NCBI GenBank assembly: GCA_002386525.1
Contig: DGIS01000022.1
Span: forward strand, 1 to 64,000
Length of the DNA stretch: 64,000 bases
Reading direction: 5' to 3'
Source of the DNA: Sphingobacterium sp. UBA4616
GTDB taxonomy: Bacteria > Bacteroidota > Bacteroidia > Sphingobacteriales > Sphingobacteriaceae
Part shown: positions 1 through 9,602 of the stretch, piece by piece
Layout: every line of letters begins with the position of its first letter
How positions within the stretch are numbered: the stretch's first letter is position 1
The notes under the pieces: model-generated
Told to the model about the DNA's origin: nothing
Databases searched by the model: none
What the model saw: the letters and a program-made list of their open reading frames with translations, nothing else
Made by a program: the position numbers and the translations under genes

Positions 1-59
1 GAGACTTTTTCAGTGCCCTCTATTATGCAATGCCCCTTTTACCGATTTTTATTACTACG

Positions 60-707
60 CTATTTATACGAGAAGACTTCTCCCAGTTCATCATTATTCG
101 TAAACGTACAATGTTGGTCGATCAATTCTCCAGTACCGATATTGATAATCATACCATGTACTGCAAGATCATTACGTTCTTTCCACGCGTTTTGAATGAT
201 GGACGTTGCACAAAGATTAAAAACTTGCTCTTTTACATTAAGCTCGATTAAGCGATTTACCTTTTTATCGTGTTCTTCGATCGCATCAATCTCTGCGCTA
301 TGTAAACGATATACATCTTTGATATGGCCAAGCCAGTTGTCAATAATGCCGTACTGCTTGCGGCTTAGAGAAGCCGCTACACCTCCACAGCCATAGTGAC
401 CTGCGATAATGACATGTTTTACTTTCAAAACATTGACTGCATAGTCTAATACTGAAAGCATGCTCATATCAGAGTGAATGACCATGTTGGCAATATTGCG
501 GTGTACGAATACCTCTCCTGGCTTTGTGCCAGTCAATTCGTTTGCGGGTACTCGGCTATCTGCACAACCGATCCAAAGAATTTCCGGATTCTGACCTTTG
601 GCAAGCTGCTGGAACCGTCCTGTTACGTCATTTTTCACAAATTCCATCCACTCTTTATTTCCCTTAATGATATTGTCAAATCCTGTTATTAAATCTTTAT
701 TTTCCAT
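60..707 (-). CDS. Beta-class carbonic anhydrase
   Basis: This cytoplasmic zinc enzyme interconverts CO2 and bicarbonate. The 215-residue protein has the full beta-class signature: GCADSR with zinc ligand Cys48 and the Asp50/Arg52 dyad, and GHYGCGG with zinc ligands His104 and Cys107. Its length is normal for the family. It lies 209 bases downstream of a SulP transporter on the same strand, so the pair probably supplies and equilibrates bicarbonate. The ATG start gives a complete N-terminal helix before the first motif. The assignment to the class is very safe; the exact physiological role is inferred. Confidence 0.96.
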   Translation of the reverse strand: MENKDLITGFDNIIKGNKEWMEFVKNDVTGRFQQLAKGQNPEILWIGCADSRVPANELTGTKPGEVFVHRNIANMVIHSDMSMLSVLDYAVNVLKVKHVIIAGHYGCGGVAASLSRKQYGIIDNWLGHIKDVYRLHSAEIDAIEEHDKKVNRLIELNVKEQVFNLCATSIIQNAWKERNDLAVHGMIINIGTGELIDQHCTFTNNDELGEVFSYK

Positions 708-916
708 ATTTTTCTTATTTCATTCGTGCCCGCAGGCGTAGTTTCTATTTTATGATAATGAATACAAATGTCTAAATTCATTGTTTACTTCAAACAACTT
801 ATTTTCATTGAAAATCCGTTCCCGATCTCAATGATTGTCCCTGCCGTCCCAATCGAGTCTTTTCATGCAATATGATGCCCAACCAAGTACAGTAATCTAT
901 AAAGAATGCCTTCGTC

Positions 917-2458
917 CTAGGAAGGCTTTTTATAGACAACCTGCAAAAGTTCGATGTCTTTTCCCTTGCTTCTTGCATTCTGTTCAAAATCTTTTATGAC
1001 TTCGATGACATCTTTATCGATGAACTTACTGAATGTCCCATCGATCCGGATCTTGCTGATCGATTTTGGGAGGCTGTATAATTTTTGTTGAATAGGGACT
1101 TTATTCAAAAATGATACTTCTTCAGCTAAAGTAATGATAGCTTTATCTTCTTCATTGTCTCTTTCAATATTGTATTTAAAAGCATTTTTCATATTTGCTC
1201 TCAAAATATAGCATGTTGCCACGACAATGCCTATTCCTACCCCTATCAGAAGATCCGTAAAAACAATTGCAACAATAGTGACACAAAATGGGATAAATTG
1301 ATCTAAACCTTTTTTGTACATGGAGGTGAACAGGCTTGGTTTTGCTAATTTGTACCCTGTATGAAGGAGAATAGCGGCTAGACAGGCTAGCGGAATCATA
1401 TTTAGCATTGTTGGGATAGCAAGCATAGCGACCAAAAGCCAAATACCATGCATAACAGCAGATTGTCTCGTTTTTCCTCCAGCATTGACGTTTGCCGATG
1501 AGCGAACGATAACGGATGTCAATGGTAGGCCCCCTAAAAGTCCGCTGGTCATATTACCGATCCCCTGCGCAACAAGTTCGCGGTTAGTTGGAGTATTTCT
1601 TTTGTACGGATCTATTTTATCCACAGCCTCGATGCTCAATAGGGTTTCAAGGCTAGCGATAATCGCAATGGTAAACGCAGCAATCCACACCTCTTTGTTC
1701 ACTACCTGTGTAAAATCTGGAAGTGTAAATAAACCCGTGAACTCGGAGAAGGAACCTACAACCGGAACCAAAACAAATTGCTTTTCATGCAATTGGAATG
1801 CTGATCCGTTGAAAAGGTAAGCTAAGCTGACACCTAAAATTACAACCACCAATGGGGCTGGAATTTTATTGAGCTTTGGAATCGATGGCCAAAAGATAAG
1901 AATCGCCAAAGAAAGCGCACAGATGATAAATGCACCAAAGTTGATTGCAGAGGCAATTGTATCAAAATAAGCACCAATACCATGTCCATTGTCCATTTCA
2001 AAGGCGTGTGATTCCACCAAACCCAATGCTAAAGGAATTTGTTTCATGATAATCGTAATACCGATTGCCGCAAGCATCCCTACAATGACTGCTGAGGGAA
2101 AATAATTGCCGATCATTCCAGCTTTTAATATTCCAAGAATGACTTGTATTATGCCAGCAATGACGACGGCAAGTAAAAAGGTTTCATATGCGCCTAGGCT
2201 TTGAATAGCACCTAAGACAATAACAGTTAGACCAGCAGCTGGTCCACTTACACTGAGTGGTGATTTACTGATGGAAGCGACCACGATTCCACCAATTACA
2301 CCTGTCAATAATCCTGCAAACAATGGCGCACCTGAGGCCATTGCAATTCCCAAACATAATGGAAGTGCCACTAAAAACACCACAACACTAGCAGGGAAGT
2401 CATATTTTAAGTCTCTTTTCGATAATTTCAGAAAAGCCGACGTACGAGTTCCAAACAT
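917..2458 (-). CDS. SulP family inorganic anion transporter
   Basis: This inner-membrane anion transporter has 513 residues. The N-terminal part (FPASVVVFLVALPLCLGIAM, followed by a glycine-rich SVSGPAAGL segment) is the conserved start of the SulP transport domain. About a dozen hydrophobic segments run to about residue 430. The last 70-80 residues form a short STAS-like cytoplasmic region (FLNKVPIQQKL...ISKIRIDGTFSKFID). SulP proteins carry sulfate, bicarbonate or other anions. The carbonic anhydrase directly downstream favours bicarbonate here, which is an inference from context. The start at 2458 gives the usual short cytoplasmic N-terminus. Confidence 0.93.
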   Translation of the reverse strand: MFGTRTSAFLKLSKRDLKYDFPASVVVFLVALPLCLGIAMASGAPLFAGLLTGVIGGIVVASISKSPLSVSGPAAGLTVIVLGAIQSLGAYETFLLAVVIAGIIQVILGILKAGMIGNYFPSAVIVGMLAAIGITIIMKQIPLALGLVESHAFEMDNGHGIGAYFDTIASAINFGAFIICALSLAILIFWPSIPKLNKIPAPLVVVILGVSLAYLFNGSAFQLHEKQFVLVPVVGSFSEFTGLFTLPDFTQVVNKEVWIAAFTIAIIASLETLLSIEAVDKIDPYKRNTPTNRELVAQGIGNMTSGLLGGLPLTSVIVRSSANVNAGGKTRQSAVMHGIWLLVAMLAIPTMLNMIPLACLAAILLHTGYKLAKPSLFTSMYKKGLDQFIPFCVTIVAIVFTDLLIGVGIGIVVATCYILRANMKNAFKYNIERDNEEDKAIITLAEEVSFLNKVPIQQKLYSLPKSISKIRIDGTFSKFIDKDVIEVIKDFEQNARSKGKDIELLQVVYKKPS

Positions 2459-2669
2459 AAAATTTGTGTTTATCTGTAAATAAAGTTTTCATCAAGCAAC
2501 CTATAATAGCGGCAGCAATAACGGATACAGGGCTTATTGGCTGGGAGCATCGACGTATGCGTTGCACTCAACAAAAGGCCAACAATAGACCGATAATGCC
2601 AGAGCAAAGATTGCTTAAGAAAAATCAAGAATACCGTACACGCTTTTTCTTTCGCGTGCAGGTCGAGAG

Positions 2670-2690
2670 AAAAACATCCCGATAGGATGT
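2670..2690 (-). terminator. Intrinsic terminator after the 111-aa hypothetical gene
   Basis: Read on the minus strand, ACATCC-TATCG-GGATGT is followed by a short T-run, three bases past the stop codon of the 2693-3028 gene. The stem is only 6 bp, so it is a modest terminator. Confidence 0.5.
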
Positions 2691-2692
2691 CG

Positions 2693-3028
2693 TTATAAGT
2701 TAGGAGGGGGTGTTGGAACCGTAGGGTGAAAAGCTAAAATGCTTTTCTCATTTTTAAGATAATTCTTTTGTTTTCCTTGGTTCTCAACGAGTATAGTTTC
2801 GAATACAATAGGTTCTTCTGACTTCGTATTGAAAAATTTTGAGGCTGTTTCGAGTGTATCATTACTCGCGCCATTATTGTTCTCGATTTCCAGTTGTAAA
2901 ACAACCTGTAAGATTGTACTTTGATCTAAACTATTGGAAAAAATAGGTGAAATAGATATAGCCATCTTTGTGAAAAAGATGATCGCGCAAATGAACGCTG
3001 CCACAAATCTAAACCGCTTATTTAACAT
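2693..3028 (-). CDS. Hypothetical protein with an N-terminal membrane/signal segment
   Basis: I do not recognise a family for this 111-residue protein. Residues 1-30 are basic then strongly hydrophobic (FVAAFICAIIFFTKMAISI), so it is probably membrane-anchored or exported. The rest is polar, rich in Asn, Glu and Thr, and ends in a proline-rich tail (HPTVPTPPPNL). It has its own ATG, a hairpin terminator right after the stop, and no overlapping better ORF, which supports a real gene. It is divergent from the HerA-like ATPase. Function unknown. Confidence 0.6.
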   Translation of the reverse strand: MLNKRFRFVAAFICAIIFFTKMAISISPIFSNSLDQSTILQVVLQLEIENNNGASNDTLETASKFFNTKSEEPIVFETILVENQGKQKNYLKNEKSILAFHPTVPTPPPNL

Positions 3029-3199
3029 TTTTTATTACCTTTAGTCTTACTGTTTTACATCGTAAAAATAGTAATTCCATGTTAAATTCAAATTAATAGT
3101 GCACTAAAAAATATATTTTGGCACTAAATTGTGACGAAGAGATTATTTTTATGAAACGTTTTTCAATTTTTATTGATTTATAAACTTAAAGCCTTAGGT

Positions 3200-4741
3200 A
3201 TGGCAAATAAAGAACAATTTATTGAGAAGGTAAAGGTATCCTATAACCCAAAAGGAGCATTCATTTATTTGGGGGCAGGAATTCTCAATGGGGAAATTCA
3301 AACTGAAGCAAAAGTGAATTTAGCTTTGAAAATGATGAACCGTCACGGACTTATTGCCGGCGCCACGGGCACAGGTAAAACCCGTACGTTACAATTAATC
3401 GCCGAACAGTTGTCGGATGCCGCTGTACCCGTATTTATGCTGGATGTCAAAGGCGACTTGTCAGGTTTAGCAGAGCCAGGACTGATCAATCAGGCACTTA
3501 TTGATCGGGGAAGTGCTGTGGGCATACCATTTGAGCCATCATCGTTTCCCGTTGAATTGTATTCACTTTCTGGCAACAAGGGAATTCCTATGCGGATTAC
3601 TGTAGAGGACTTTGGGCCGGTCTTGCTAGGCAGGATACTGGAGCTCAATGAAACGCAAACGGGCGTATTAGCGGCTATTTTTAAGTATGCGCAGGATCAA
3701 CAAATGCCCTTGATCGATTTTTCAGATACCAAGAAATTGCTTACCTACCTTTCGGAAGGACCGGGTAGCGAAGAAATAAAAAATGATTATGGTAAGATTA
3801 GCACAGCAAGCTCGGGAACCATCTTACGTAAGATCGTTGCATTGGAACAGCAAGGCCTAGCGCATATTTTCGGTGAGAAAGAGTTTGATATCAACGATTT
3901 GTTTCAAAAGGTGGATGGTAAGGGCGTGATTAGCTTATTAAATATCTCCGATGTACAAGATCAGCCCATACTTTATTCTACATTTTTGTTAAGCTTACTG
4001 GCACAGCTGTTTAAAAATATGCCCGAGGTAGGTGATTTGGACAAACCTAAGCTTGTCTTTTTCTTTGACGAAGCCCATCTACTGTTCAACGGAGCTCCTA
4101 AAGCCTTTCTGGCACAGGTTGATCAGATCATTCGCCTGATTCGATCGAAAGGGATCGGGGTTTTCTTTTGTACGCAGTCCCCAACCGATGTGCCAGAATC
4201 TGTTTTGGCGCAGTTGGGAAATCGTGTGCAACATGCCTTGCGTGCTTTTACACCAAACGATGCTGAAAACTTAAAGAAGATTGTTAAAACTTATCCGAAA
4301 TCCGACTTTTATGAAATTGATCAGGTCTTAACCTCCTTGGGAACGGGGCAGGCATTTATTACCGTATTGAATGATAAAGGTATCCCCACGGAGGTTGTTG
4401 CTACGCATTTGATACCTGCCCGTGCCGTGATGGGGCCTGCAAGTGACCCAACAATCCTACAAATTATCAATCAGTCTGATTTAAAAGCTAAATACCAAAA
4501 GCGGCAAGAAAATCGTTCTGCGACTGAAATCATAGAAGAACGAATGCAGGCCGTGGAGCAGGAACAACAGCACGCGGCGCAGCAAAAAGAAGTGGAAAAG
4601 GCAAGTCGGCCTACTTCCCGAAGACAGACTCCTTTGGAAGCTGCGCAACGAACTGCTACAACTACTTTAGCGCGTGAGGGCGTGAAGTTTTTGGGCAAAT
4701 TGGCAACGGGGTTATTAAACGCATTCTTAAAAAAGAAATAA
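3200..4741 (+). CDS. HerA-like P-loop ATPase (DUF853 family)
   Basis: This 513-residue protein belongs to the HerA/FtsK-like ATPases of the DUF853 family, which have been annotated as putative helicases. The Walker A motif GATGTGKT is at about residues 54-61, and a hydrophobic Walker B with DEAH (LVFFFDEAHLLF) lies near residue 290. A conserved FFCTQSPTDVPESVLAQLGNRVQHALRAFTP segment is typical of the family. The C-terminal 100 residues are charged, Gln-rich and probably helical. I chose the ATG at 3200; an in-frame TTG at 3173 would add nine unconserved residues. It is monocistronic. The cellular role is not established. Confidence 0.88.
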   Translation: MANKEQFIEKVKVSYNPKGAFIYLGAGILNGEIQTEAKVNLALKMMNRHGLIAGATGTGKTRTLQLIAEQLSDAAVPVFMLDVKGDLSGLAEPGLINQALIDRGSAVGIPFEPSSFPVELYSLSGNKGIPMRITVEDFGPVLLGRILELNETQTGVLAAIFKYAQDQQMPLIDFSDTKKLLTYLSEGPGSEEIKNDYGKISTASSGTILRKIVALEQQGLAHIFGEKEFDINDLFQKVDGKGVISLLNISDVQDQPILYSTFLLSLLAQLFKNMPEVGDLDKPKLVFFFDEAHLLFNGAPKAFLAQVDQIIRLIRSKGIGVFFCTQSPTDVPESVLAQLGNRVQHALRAFTPNDAENLKKIVKTYPKSDFYEIDQVLTSLGTGQAFITVLNDKGIPTEVVATHLIPARAVMGPASDPTILQIINQSDLKAKYQKRQENRSATEIIEERMQAVEQEQQHAAQQKEVEKASRPTSRRQTPLEAAQRTATTTLAREGVKFLGKLATGLLNAFLKKK

Positions 4742-4751
4742 CAATAATTTT

Positions 4752-4783
4752 TTGATCTTTTTCGTTTCAATACTATACCTTTG
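4752..4783 (+). promoter_or_regulatory. Bacteroidota-type promoter for the nucleotidyltransferase gene
   Basis: TTG at 4752-4754, a 21-base spacer, then TACCTTTG at 4776-4783 match the Bacteroidota -33/-7 consensus (TTG, TAnnTTTG). Transcription would start near 4790, leaving a 5' leader of roughly 85 bases that contains a hairpin at 4805-4828. Confidence 0.65.
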
Positions 4784-4804
4784 AGGGTAGAGCTGAACTT
4801 GCCG

Positions 4805-4828
4805 AAATTTGCTTTTAAAGGCAAATTT
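4805..4828 (+). promoter_or_regulatory. Leader hairpin upstream of the nucleotidyltransferase
   Basis: An 8-bp perfect inverted repeat, AAATTTGC / GCAAATTT with an 8-base loop, lies inside the predicted leader between the promoter and the ATG at 4876. No U-run follows, so it does not look like a terminator. It may affect mRNA stability or protein binding. Confidence 0.4.
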
Positions 4829-4875
4829 AGCTAAGTTTACCCACGAAAAGAAAATTCTATTAACGCAATTTAAAT

Positions 4876-5787
4876 ATGAGTAAACCAACCCTTTTGATTT
4901 TGGCAGCAGGAATGGCTAGCCGGTATGGTTCTTTAAAACAAGTAGATGGATTTGGCCCACACGGCGAGACGATTATTGACTATTCAATTTACGATGCCAT
5001 TCGCGCAGGATTTGGAAAAGTTGTATTCATTATCCGGGAAGAATTTCTGGAAAAAATGAAAGCAGTATTTGATGAGAAATTGAAGGGTAAAATAGAAGTA
5101 GATTATGCTTTTCAAGATTTTGACCTGACGAAATTCGGTGTCAATCATGTGATCGAGAGAACTAAGCCTTGGGGTACAGCGCATGCGGTGATGAGTGCTA
5201 AAGACAAGGTACATGGACCATTTTGTGTCATCAATGCAGACGATTTTTACGGATCCGATTCTTTTCAAAAAATGGCTGAATTCTTAATGACTGAGGTTTC
5301 TGACCAACAAATGTCGTTAATGGGTTTTCAGGTTGGAAATACCATGTCTGATTATGGTTATGTTTCGCGTGGTGTATGTGAGGTGACGCCTTCAGGACAC
5401 ATGCAAAGTGTAACCGAACGGACAAATATATATTACAAAGGCGAAGGTGATAACCGCAAAATCGTGTACGAAGAAAATGGCATGGAAACGGATCTAGATC
5501 CAAAAACGCGTGTTTCAATGAACTTTTGGGGGTTTACACCAAAAATTTTCGAAGTGGCACAAGCGATGTTCCCTGCTTTTGTCGAGGAAAACAAAGAGAA
5601 TTTAAAAGCAGAATTTTTTATACCTTCCGTACCAGATTATATGGTGAAACATAAATTGGCGGATTTCAAAGTAATTCCAACTTCATCGAAATGGTTTGGT
5701 GTAACATATAAAGAGGATAAACCTATTGTACAGGAATCAATTTCAAAATTGGTTGCTGATGGAGTCTATCCTGAAAAGTTATTTTAA
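4876..5787 (+). CDS. Sugar-phosphate nucleotidyltransferase
   Basis: This 303-residue NTP-transferase-fold enzyme would transfer a nucleotidyl group to a sugar phosphate, giving an NDP-sugar. The N-terminal nucleotide-binding motif is LILAAGMASRYGSLKQ (about residues 6-21). It is slightly different from the classical LAAGxGTR of glucose-1-phosphate enzymes. The metal-binding segment VINADDFYG is near residue 120. KPWGTAHAV, just before it, is the usual base/sugar loop. The substrate cannot be read from sequence. The gene has its own promoter and terminator, so it is monocistronic. Confidence 0.85.
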   Translation: MSKPTLLILAAGMASRYGSLKQVDGFGPHGETIIDYSIYDAIRAGFGKVVFIIREEFLEKMKAVFDEKLKGKIEVDYAFQDFDLTKFGVNHVIERTKPWGTAHAVMSAKDKVHGPFCVINADDFYGSDSFQKMAEFLMTEVSDQQMSLMGFQVGNTMSDYGYVSRGVCEVTPSGHMQSVTERTNIYYKGEGDNRKIVYEENGMETDLDPKTRVSMNFWGFTPKIFEVAQAMFPAFVEENKENLKAEFFIPSVPDYMVKHKLADFKVIPTSSKWFGVTYKEDKPIVQESISKLVADGVYPEKLF

Positions 5788-5813
5788 GAGCTAAAAGAAA
5801 TAGCTTATCTTTC

Positions 5814-5844
5814 ACCTGTATTGCCAGCAATGCAGGTTTTTTTT
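5814..5844 (+). terminator. Intrinsic terminator after the nucleotidyltransferase
   Basis: ACCTGTATTGC pairs with GCAATGCAGGT (11 bp, one G-U pair) and is followed by eight T residues. It lies 26 bases after the stop codon at 5787. Confidence 0.85.
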
Positions 5845-5883
5845 GTCCTGTTTGCTTGATTAATGAGTGGAAATAGATCTTAG

Positions 5884-6567
5884 ATGAAAAAAGTTCTTAA
5901 AGTGTTAGGTTATTTTATTTTAGGGTTGTTGTCTTTTTGCGTGCTTTATATTGTGGCGGAATACAGTTTGTCGCGCATTTCAGCGCAGCGAAGAGAAATC
6001 AACGTAGATAAGACAGTGCAGGTCTTTGTCAAATCAAATGGTGTTCATACCGATATTGTGTTACCGGTCGTCAACGAAGAGATGGATTGGTCGCAATTGT
6101 TTCCTTATGAAAATACGATCGGGAAACATCACGGATATCAGTATGTTGGGATCGGCTGGGGGGACAAAGGGTTTTATTTGGATACGCCGGAATGGAAGGA
6201 TCTAAAAGCCTCCACAGCATTCATCGCTGCTTTCGGATTAGGCCAGTCCGCCATTCATGTGACCTATTACAATACCATTCAGGAAGATGAATTATGTTTT
6301 TCTTATCAGATCAGTAGATCGCAATACCATGATTTGGTACAGTATATCAAACAATCGTTAGACGGAAATCAAAATCAAGCTATTTTAGTGAATACAAATG
6401 CACAATATGGTGATTCAGATGCGTTTTATGAAGCGAAAGGTGCGTATAGTATGTTTTATTCCTGCAATACCTGGACAAATAATGCTTTAAAGAAGGCGGA
6501 TATGCCGGCAGGAATATGGGCTACATTCGACAAAGGAATATTAAGTCACTATAAGAACAAGCAATAG
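5884..6567 (+). CDS. TIGR02117 / DUF2459 family membrane-anchored protein
   Basis: This 227-residue protein has an N-terminal transmembrane anchor (residues about 5-25), followed by VFVKSNGVHTDIVLPV, the hallmark of the TIGR02117/DUF2459 family. YQYVGIGWGDKGFYLDTPEW and FYSCNTWTNNALKKADMPAGIW are further conserved blocks. The conserved Cys in SCNTW and the His in GVHTD could be catalytic; the family resembles NlpC/P60-type Cys-His folds, but this is only an inference. No function is established. It is followed by a bidirectional terminator shared with dnaK. Confidence 0.82.
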   Translation: MKKVLKVLGYFILGLLSFCVLYIVAEYSLSRISAQRREINVDKTVQVFVKSNGVHTDIVLPVVNEEMDWSQLFPYENTIGKHHGYQYVGIGWGDKGFYLDTPEWKDLKASTAFIAAFGLGQSAIHVTYYNTIQEDELCFSYQISRSQYHDLVQYIKQSLDGNQNQAILVNTNAQYGDSDAFYEAKGAYSMFYSCNTWTNNALKKADMPAGIWATFDKGILSHYKNKQ

Positions 6568-6630
6568 CTCGAAGCGCATAAAAAAGTAGTCGTTGAATGT
6601 TAAGAAATAGAAAAGCGAAAGGGTTAAAAT

Positions 6631-6671
6631 AAAAAAAAGCTCCAGGATTAATGTTCCCGGAGCTTTTTTTA
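6631..6671. terminator. Bidirectional intrinsic terminator between the TIGR02117 gene and dnaK
   Basis: AGCTCC-x-GG pairs with CC-x-GGAGCT and is flanked by A8 on the left and T7 on the right, so it works in both directions. It ends 14 bases before the dnaK stop codon. Confidence 0.9.
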
Positions 6672-6684
6672 TGAGGAGGAGTGA

Positions 6685-8589
6685 TTACTTCACTTCTTCG
6701 TAATCGACGTCAGTTACATCATCACCACCTTGGTTTCCACCTTGAGCTTGTCCTGCATCACCTTGAGGCTGTTGAGCACCGCCTTGAGAAGCAGCATACA
6801 TCTCTTCAGAAGCAGCATTCCAAGCATTTTGCAATTCTTCAGAAGCAGCGTCAATATCAGCGAAGTTTTTCGCTTCGTATGCAGCTTTTAATTTCGCTAA
6901 GCCAGCTTCAATTGGTGCTTTTTTATCTGCTGAAATTTTGTCGCCATATTCTTTCAATTGTTTTTCAGTTGAGAAGATTAAAGCATCGGCTGCGTTTACC
7001 TTATCAGCTTCTTCTTTCATTTTTTTGTCGGCATCAGCATTGGCTTCAGCTTCTTCTTTCATGCGTTTGATTTCTTCGTCAGACAAACCTGAAGATGCTT
7101 CAATGCGGATATTTTGTTCTTTTCCAGTAGCCTTATCTTTCGCAGACACTTTGATGATACCGTTCGCATCAATGTCAAAAGTAACTTCGATTTGCGGAAC
7201 GCCACGAGGAGCAGGTGGAATATCGTTCAAATGGAAACGGCCGATTGTACGGTTTTGGTTCGCCATAGGACGCTCACCTTGTAGAATGTGAATTTCTACT
7301 GATGGTTGATTATCCGAAGCAGTAGAGAATGTTTCCGATTTTTTAGTTGGAATTGTCGTATTTGCTTCGATCAATTTAGTCATCACACCACCCATTGTTT
7401 CAATACCCAGTGAAAGTGGAGTTACATCCAATAATAAAACGTCTTTCACTTCACCGGTCAATACACCACCTTGGATAGCAGCACCTAAAGCTACCACTTC
7501 ATCCGGGTTTACACCTTTAGAAGGCTCTTTTCCGAAGAATGCTTTTACCGCATCAACGATTGCCGGGATACGAGTAGAACCACCTACTAAGATAATTTCA
7601 TCAATATCGGATTTGCTGAAACCTGCATTTTTCAATGCTGATTCACAAGGAGCAATTGTTCTCTTGATCAAGTCAGCAGCCAAAGCCTCAAATTTAGCGC
7701 GTGATAATGAACGAACTAAGTGTTTTGGTCCAGTTGCATCAGCAGTGATATATGGCAGGTTGATTTCAGTAGAAGTTGAGCTTGACAATTCAATTTTCGC
7801 TTTCTCAGCAGCTTCTTTCAAACGTTGCAATGCCATTGGGTCTTTTTTCAAGTCAAAGCCATTATTTTCACTTTTGAATTCTTCGTTCAACCAGTTGATG
7901 ATTACGTTATCAAAGTCATCACCACCTAAGTGTGTATCACCGTCAGTAGATTTAACCTCAAATACACCGTCACCTAACTCGAGTACAGAAACGTCATGAG
8001 TACCACCACCACAGTCAAAAACAACGATTTTCATGTCCTTGTGTGCTTTGTCCAAGCCATAAGCTAAAGCTGCAGCTGTTGGCTCGTTGATGATACGTTT
8101 TACTGATAAACCAGCAATTTCTCCAGCCTCTTTTGTTGCTTGACGTTGTGCATCATTGAAGTATGCAGGAACTGTAATAACAGCTTCAGTTACTTCTTGA
8201 CCTAAGAAATCCTCAGCTGTTTTCTTCATTTTTTGAAGAATCATTGCAGAAATCTCCTGTGGTGTATATTTGCGGTCGTCAATTTCTACGCGCGGTGTAT
8301 TATTGTCACCTTTAACGATATTATAAGGTACGTGTTCTGCTTCTTTCACAGCTTCATCGTATGAAAGTCCCATAAAACGTTTGATGGAATAAATAGTTTT
8401 ATGTGGGTTAGTAATTGCTTGACGCTTTGCTGGGTCCCCAACTTTGCGCTCGCCACCCTCTACGAAAGCTACGATCGAAGGAGTTGTACGTTTACCTTCG
8501 TTGTTCGTAATTACTACAGGCTCGTTACCTTCCATTACGGCAACACATGAGTTTGTAGTACCTAAGTCAATTCCTATAATTTTAGACAT
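6685..8589 (-). CDS. dnaK: Molecular chaperone DnaK (Hsp70)
   Basis: DnaK is the ATP-driven cytoplasmic chaperone that works with DnaJ and GrpE. The 634-residue protein is full length. It starts with the phosphate-1 motif [18 protein letters not shown] and contains [43 protein letters not shown] and the linker [17 protein letters not shown]. It ends with the Gly/Gln-rich tail and the acidic [12 protein letters not shown] tip. No dnaJ or grpE is beside it. The upstream region carries a Bacteroidota -7 element and no CIRCE-like repeat. Confidence 0.99.
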   Translation of the reverse strand: MSKIIGIDLGTTNSCVAVMEGNEPVVITNNEGKRTTPSIVAFVEGGERKVGDPAKRQAITNPHKTIYSIKRFMGLSYDEAVKEAEHVPYNIVKGDNNTPRVEIDDRKYTPQEISAMILQKMKKTAEDFLGQEVTEAVITVPAYFNDAQRQATKEAGEIAGLSVKRIINEPTAAALAYGLDKAHKDMKIVVFDCGGGTHDVSVLELGDGVFEVKSTDGDTHLGGDDFDNVIINWLNEEFKSENNGFDLKKDPMALQRLKEAAEKAKIELSSSTSTEINLPYITADATGPKHLVRSLSRAKFEALAADLIKRTIAPCESALKNAGFSKSDIDEIILVGGSTRIPAIVDAVKAFFGKEPSKGVNPDEVVALGAAIQGGVLTGEVKDVLLLDVTPLSLGIETMGGVMTKLIEANTTIPTKKSETFSTASDNQPSVEIHILQGERPMANQNRTIGRFHLNDIPPAPRGVPQIEVTFDIDANGIIKVSAKDKATGKEQNIRIEASSGLSDEEIKRMKEEAEANADADKKMKEEADKVNAADALIFSTEKQLKEYGDKISADKKAPIEAGLAKLKAAYEAKNFADIDAASEELQNAWNAASEEMYAASQGGAQQPQGDAGQAQGGNQGGDDVTDVDYEEVK

Positions 8590-8616
8590 ATCTTGTGTTT
8601 TAATTTTTTACTTAAA

Positions 8617-8624
8617 CAAATCTA
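8617..8624 (-). promoter_or_regulatory. -7 promoter element upstream of dnaK
   Basis: The minus strand reads TAGATTTG (TAnnTTTG), 28 bases before the ATG. A -33 TTG is present only at non-ideal spacings of 12 or 24 bases, so the full promoter is less certain. Confidence 0.45.
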
Positions 8625-8720
8625 TCACTCTATTATCAACCCTTATGCCAATCCAAATTTTTTTAAAAAAAATCACTATTTGTCATCTATTTGTCTTTAG
8701 GTACTGCCAAACTGACATTT

Positions 8721-9602
8721 TCAATACACCAATTGCTCTAAAATCCTTTTTTTTGCTGACTCGTTTTGTCGATTGAGTGGCATATATCTGCCAAAAATTT
8801 CCGAGAATTCATTAAGTTCCATTTTTTTCGATTTCTTATCTCGCCAGTCAGCAGGCACAAGTTTATTGGTATATTCAATAGTTGTAGCCCAGTATTGAAT
8901 ATGCATTTCAGGAATCACGAGACCTATTATCATCCCCGGGAGACCATGGCTTAAGGCTGGTCCTGCTGAAACAGGAATTTCTTCCGAATAGTAGGCAATA
9001 AGATAAAGTGAGTCTTTGGTGGCACCATTCACCCGGCGGCAGTTTACACCAGCAATATTTCGGTATTCTTCTGTGAACCGCCAAGTAATGCTGTCCAATG
9101 TTTCCGAAAGAATGTATTTCTCGTCAATGTCGAGCTGAATATCTGCGGTGCCAGCTTTCAGATCCTGATAAAGCACTTTGCCATTTTTAGCTCCACCTCT
9201 AAATTGTCCTCTCGGGCTTGCGCCAGATCGAGCCGCCCCTTGAAATCTACCGCCCCGACCATTGGCAGAAATAGTCTTAGGTGCGGTCATTTTCACTTCA
9301 GCATTTTTCTTGTCACTTTCCGCGCTTTCCTCGGGCATCAGTACGGTTGAATTCTCATCAAAGTAGAATTTCAATTTTTCTGTATGCGAATCAGGTACCT
9401 TATCCAAATATTCCATTATTCCTGCGCCTCTGTCCATTCCTTTCGAATTTATGTCGTTGGACATCTGTCGCAGGCGCGCTTTTGTATACGTGACTTTATC
9501 AAAACTGATCGTGCCCCTGCTTCCAAAATAAGCATATTGTGCCTGAATGGACAGCCCAAACAAGCAGCAGATAATTACAGTTAAATATAATTTTTTAATC
9601 AT
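8721..9602 (-). CDS. GLPGLI family secreted protein
   Basis: This 293-residue protein has a signal peptide (MIKKLYLTVIICCLFGLSIQAQ). It shows the family motif as HGLPGMIIGLVIPEMHIQYWATTIEY, together with the conserved block ITWRFTEEYRNIAGVNCRRVNG. GLPGLI proteins are a Bacteroidota family of unknown function, usually beside a TonB-receptor-like outer-membrane protein. Here it overlaps the end of one (9595-12282) by 8 bases and is probably co-translated with it. Residues about 111-141 are an odd Gly/Arg-rich insert (GRGGRFQGAARSGASPRG), low in complexity and not part of the family core. Confidence 0.88.
   Translation of the reverse strand: MIKKLYLTVIICCLFGLSIQAQYAYFGSRGTISFDKVTYTKARLRQMSNDINSKGMDRGAGIMEYLDKVPDSHTEKLKFYFDENSTVLMPEESAESDKKNAEVKMTAPKTISANGRGGRFQGAARSGASPRGQFRGGAKNGKVLYQDLKAGTADIQLDIDEKYILSETLDSITWRFTEEYRNIAGVNCRRVNGATKDSLYLIAYYSEEIPVSAGPALSHGLPGMIIGLVIPEMHIQYWATTIEYTNKLVPADWRDKKSKKMELNEFSEIFGRYMPLNRQNESAKKRILEQLVY

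Noticed and set aside
6681-7070. A long His/Leu/Gln-rich open frame antisense to dnaK
   Set aside because: Low-complexity shadow of the Gly/Gln-rich dnaK tail in the opposite frame.
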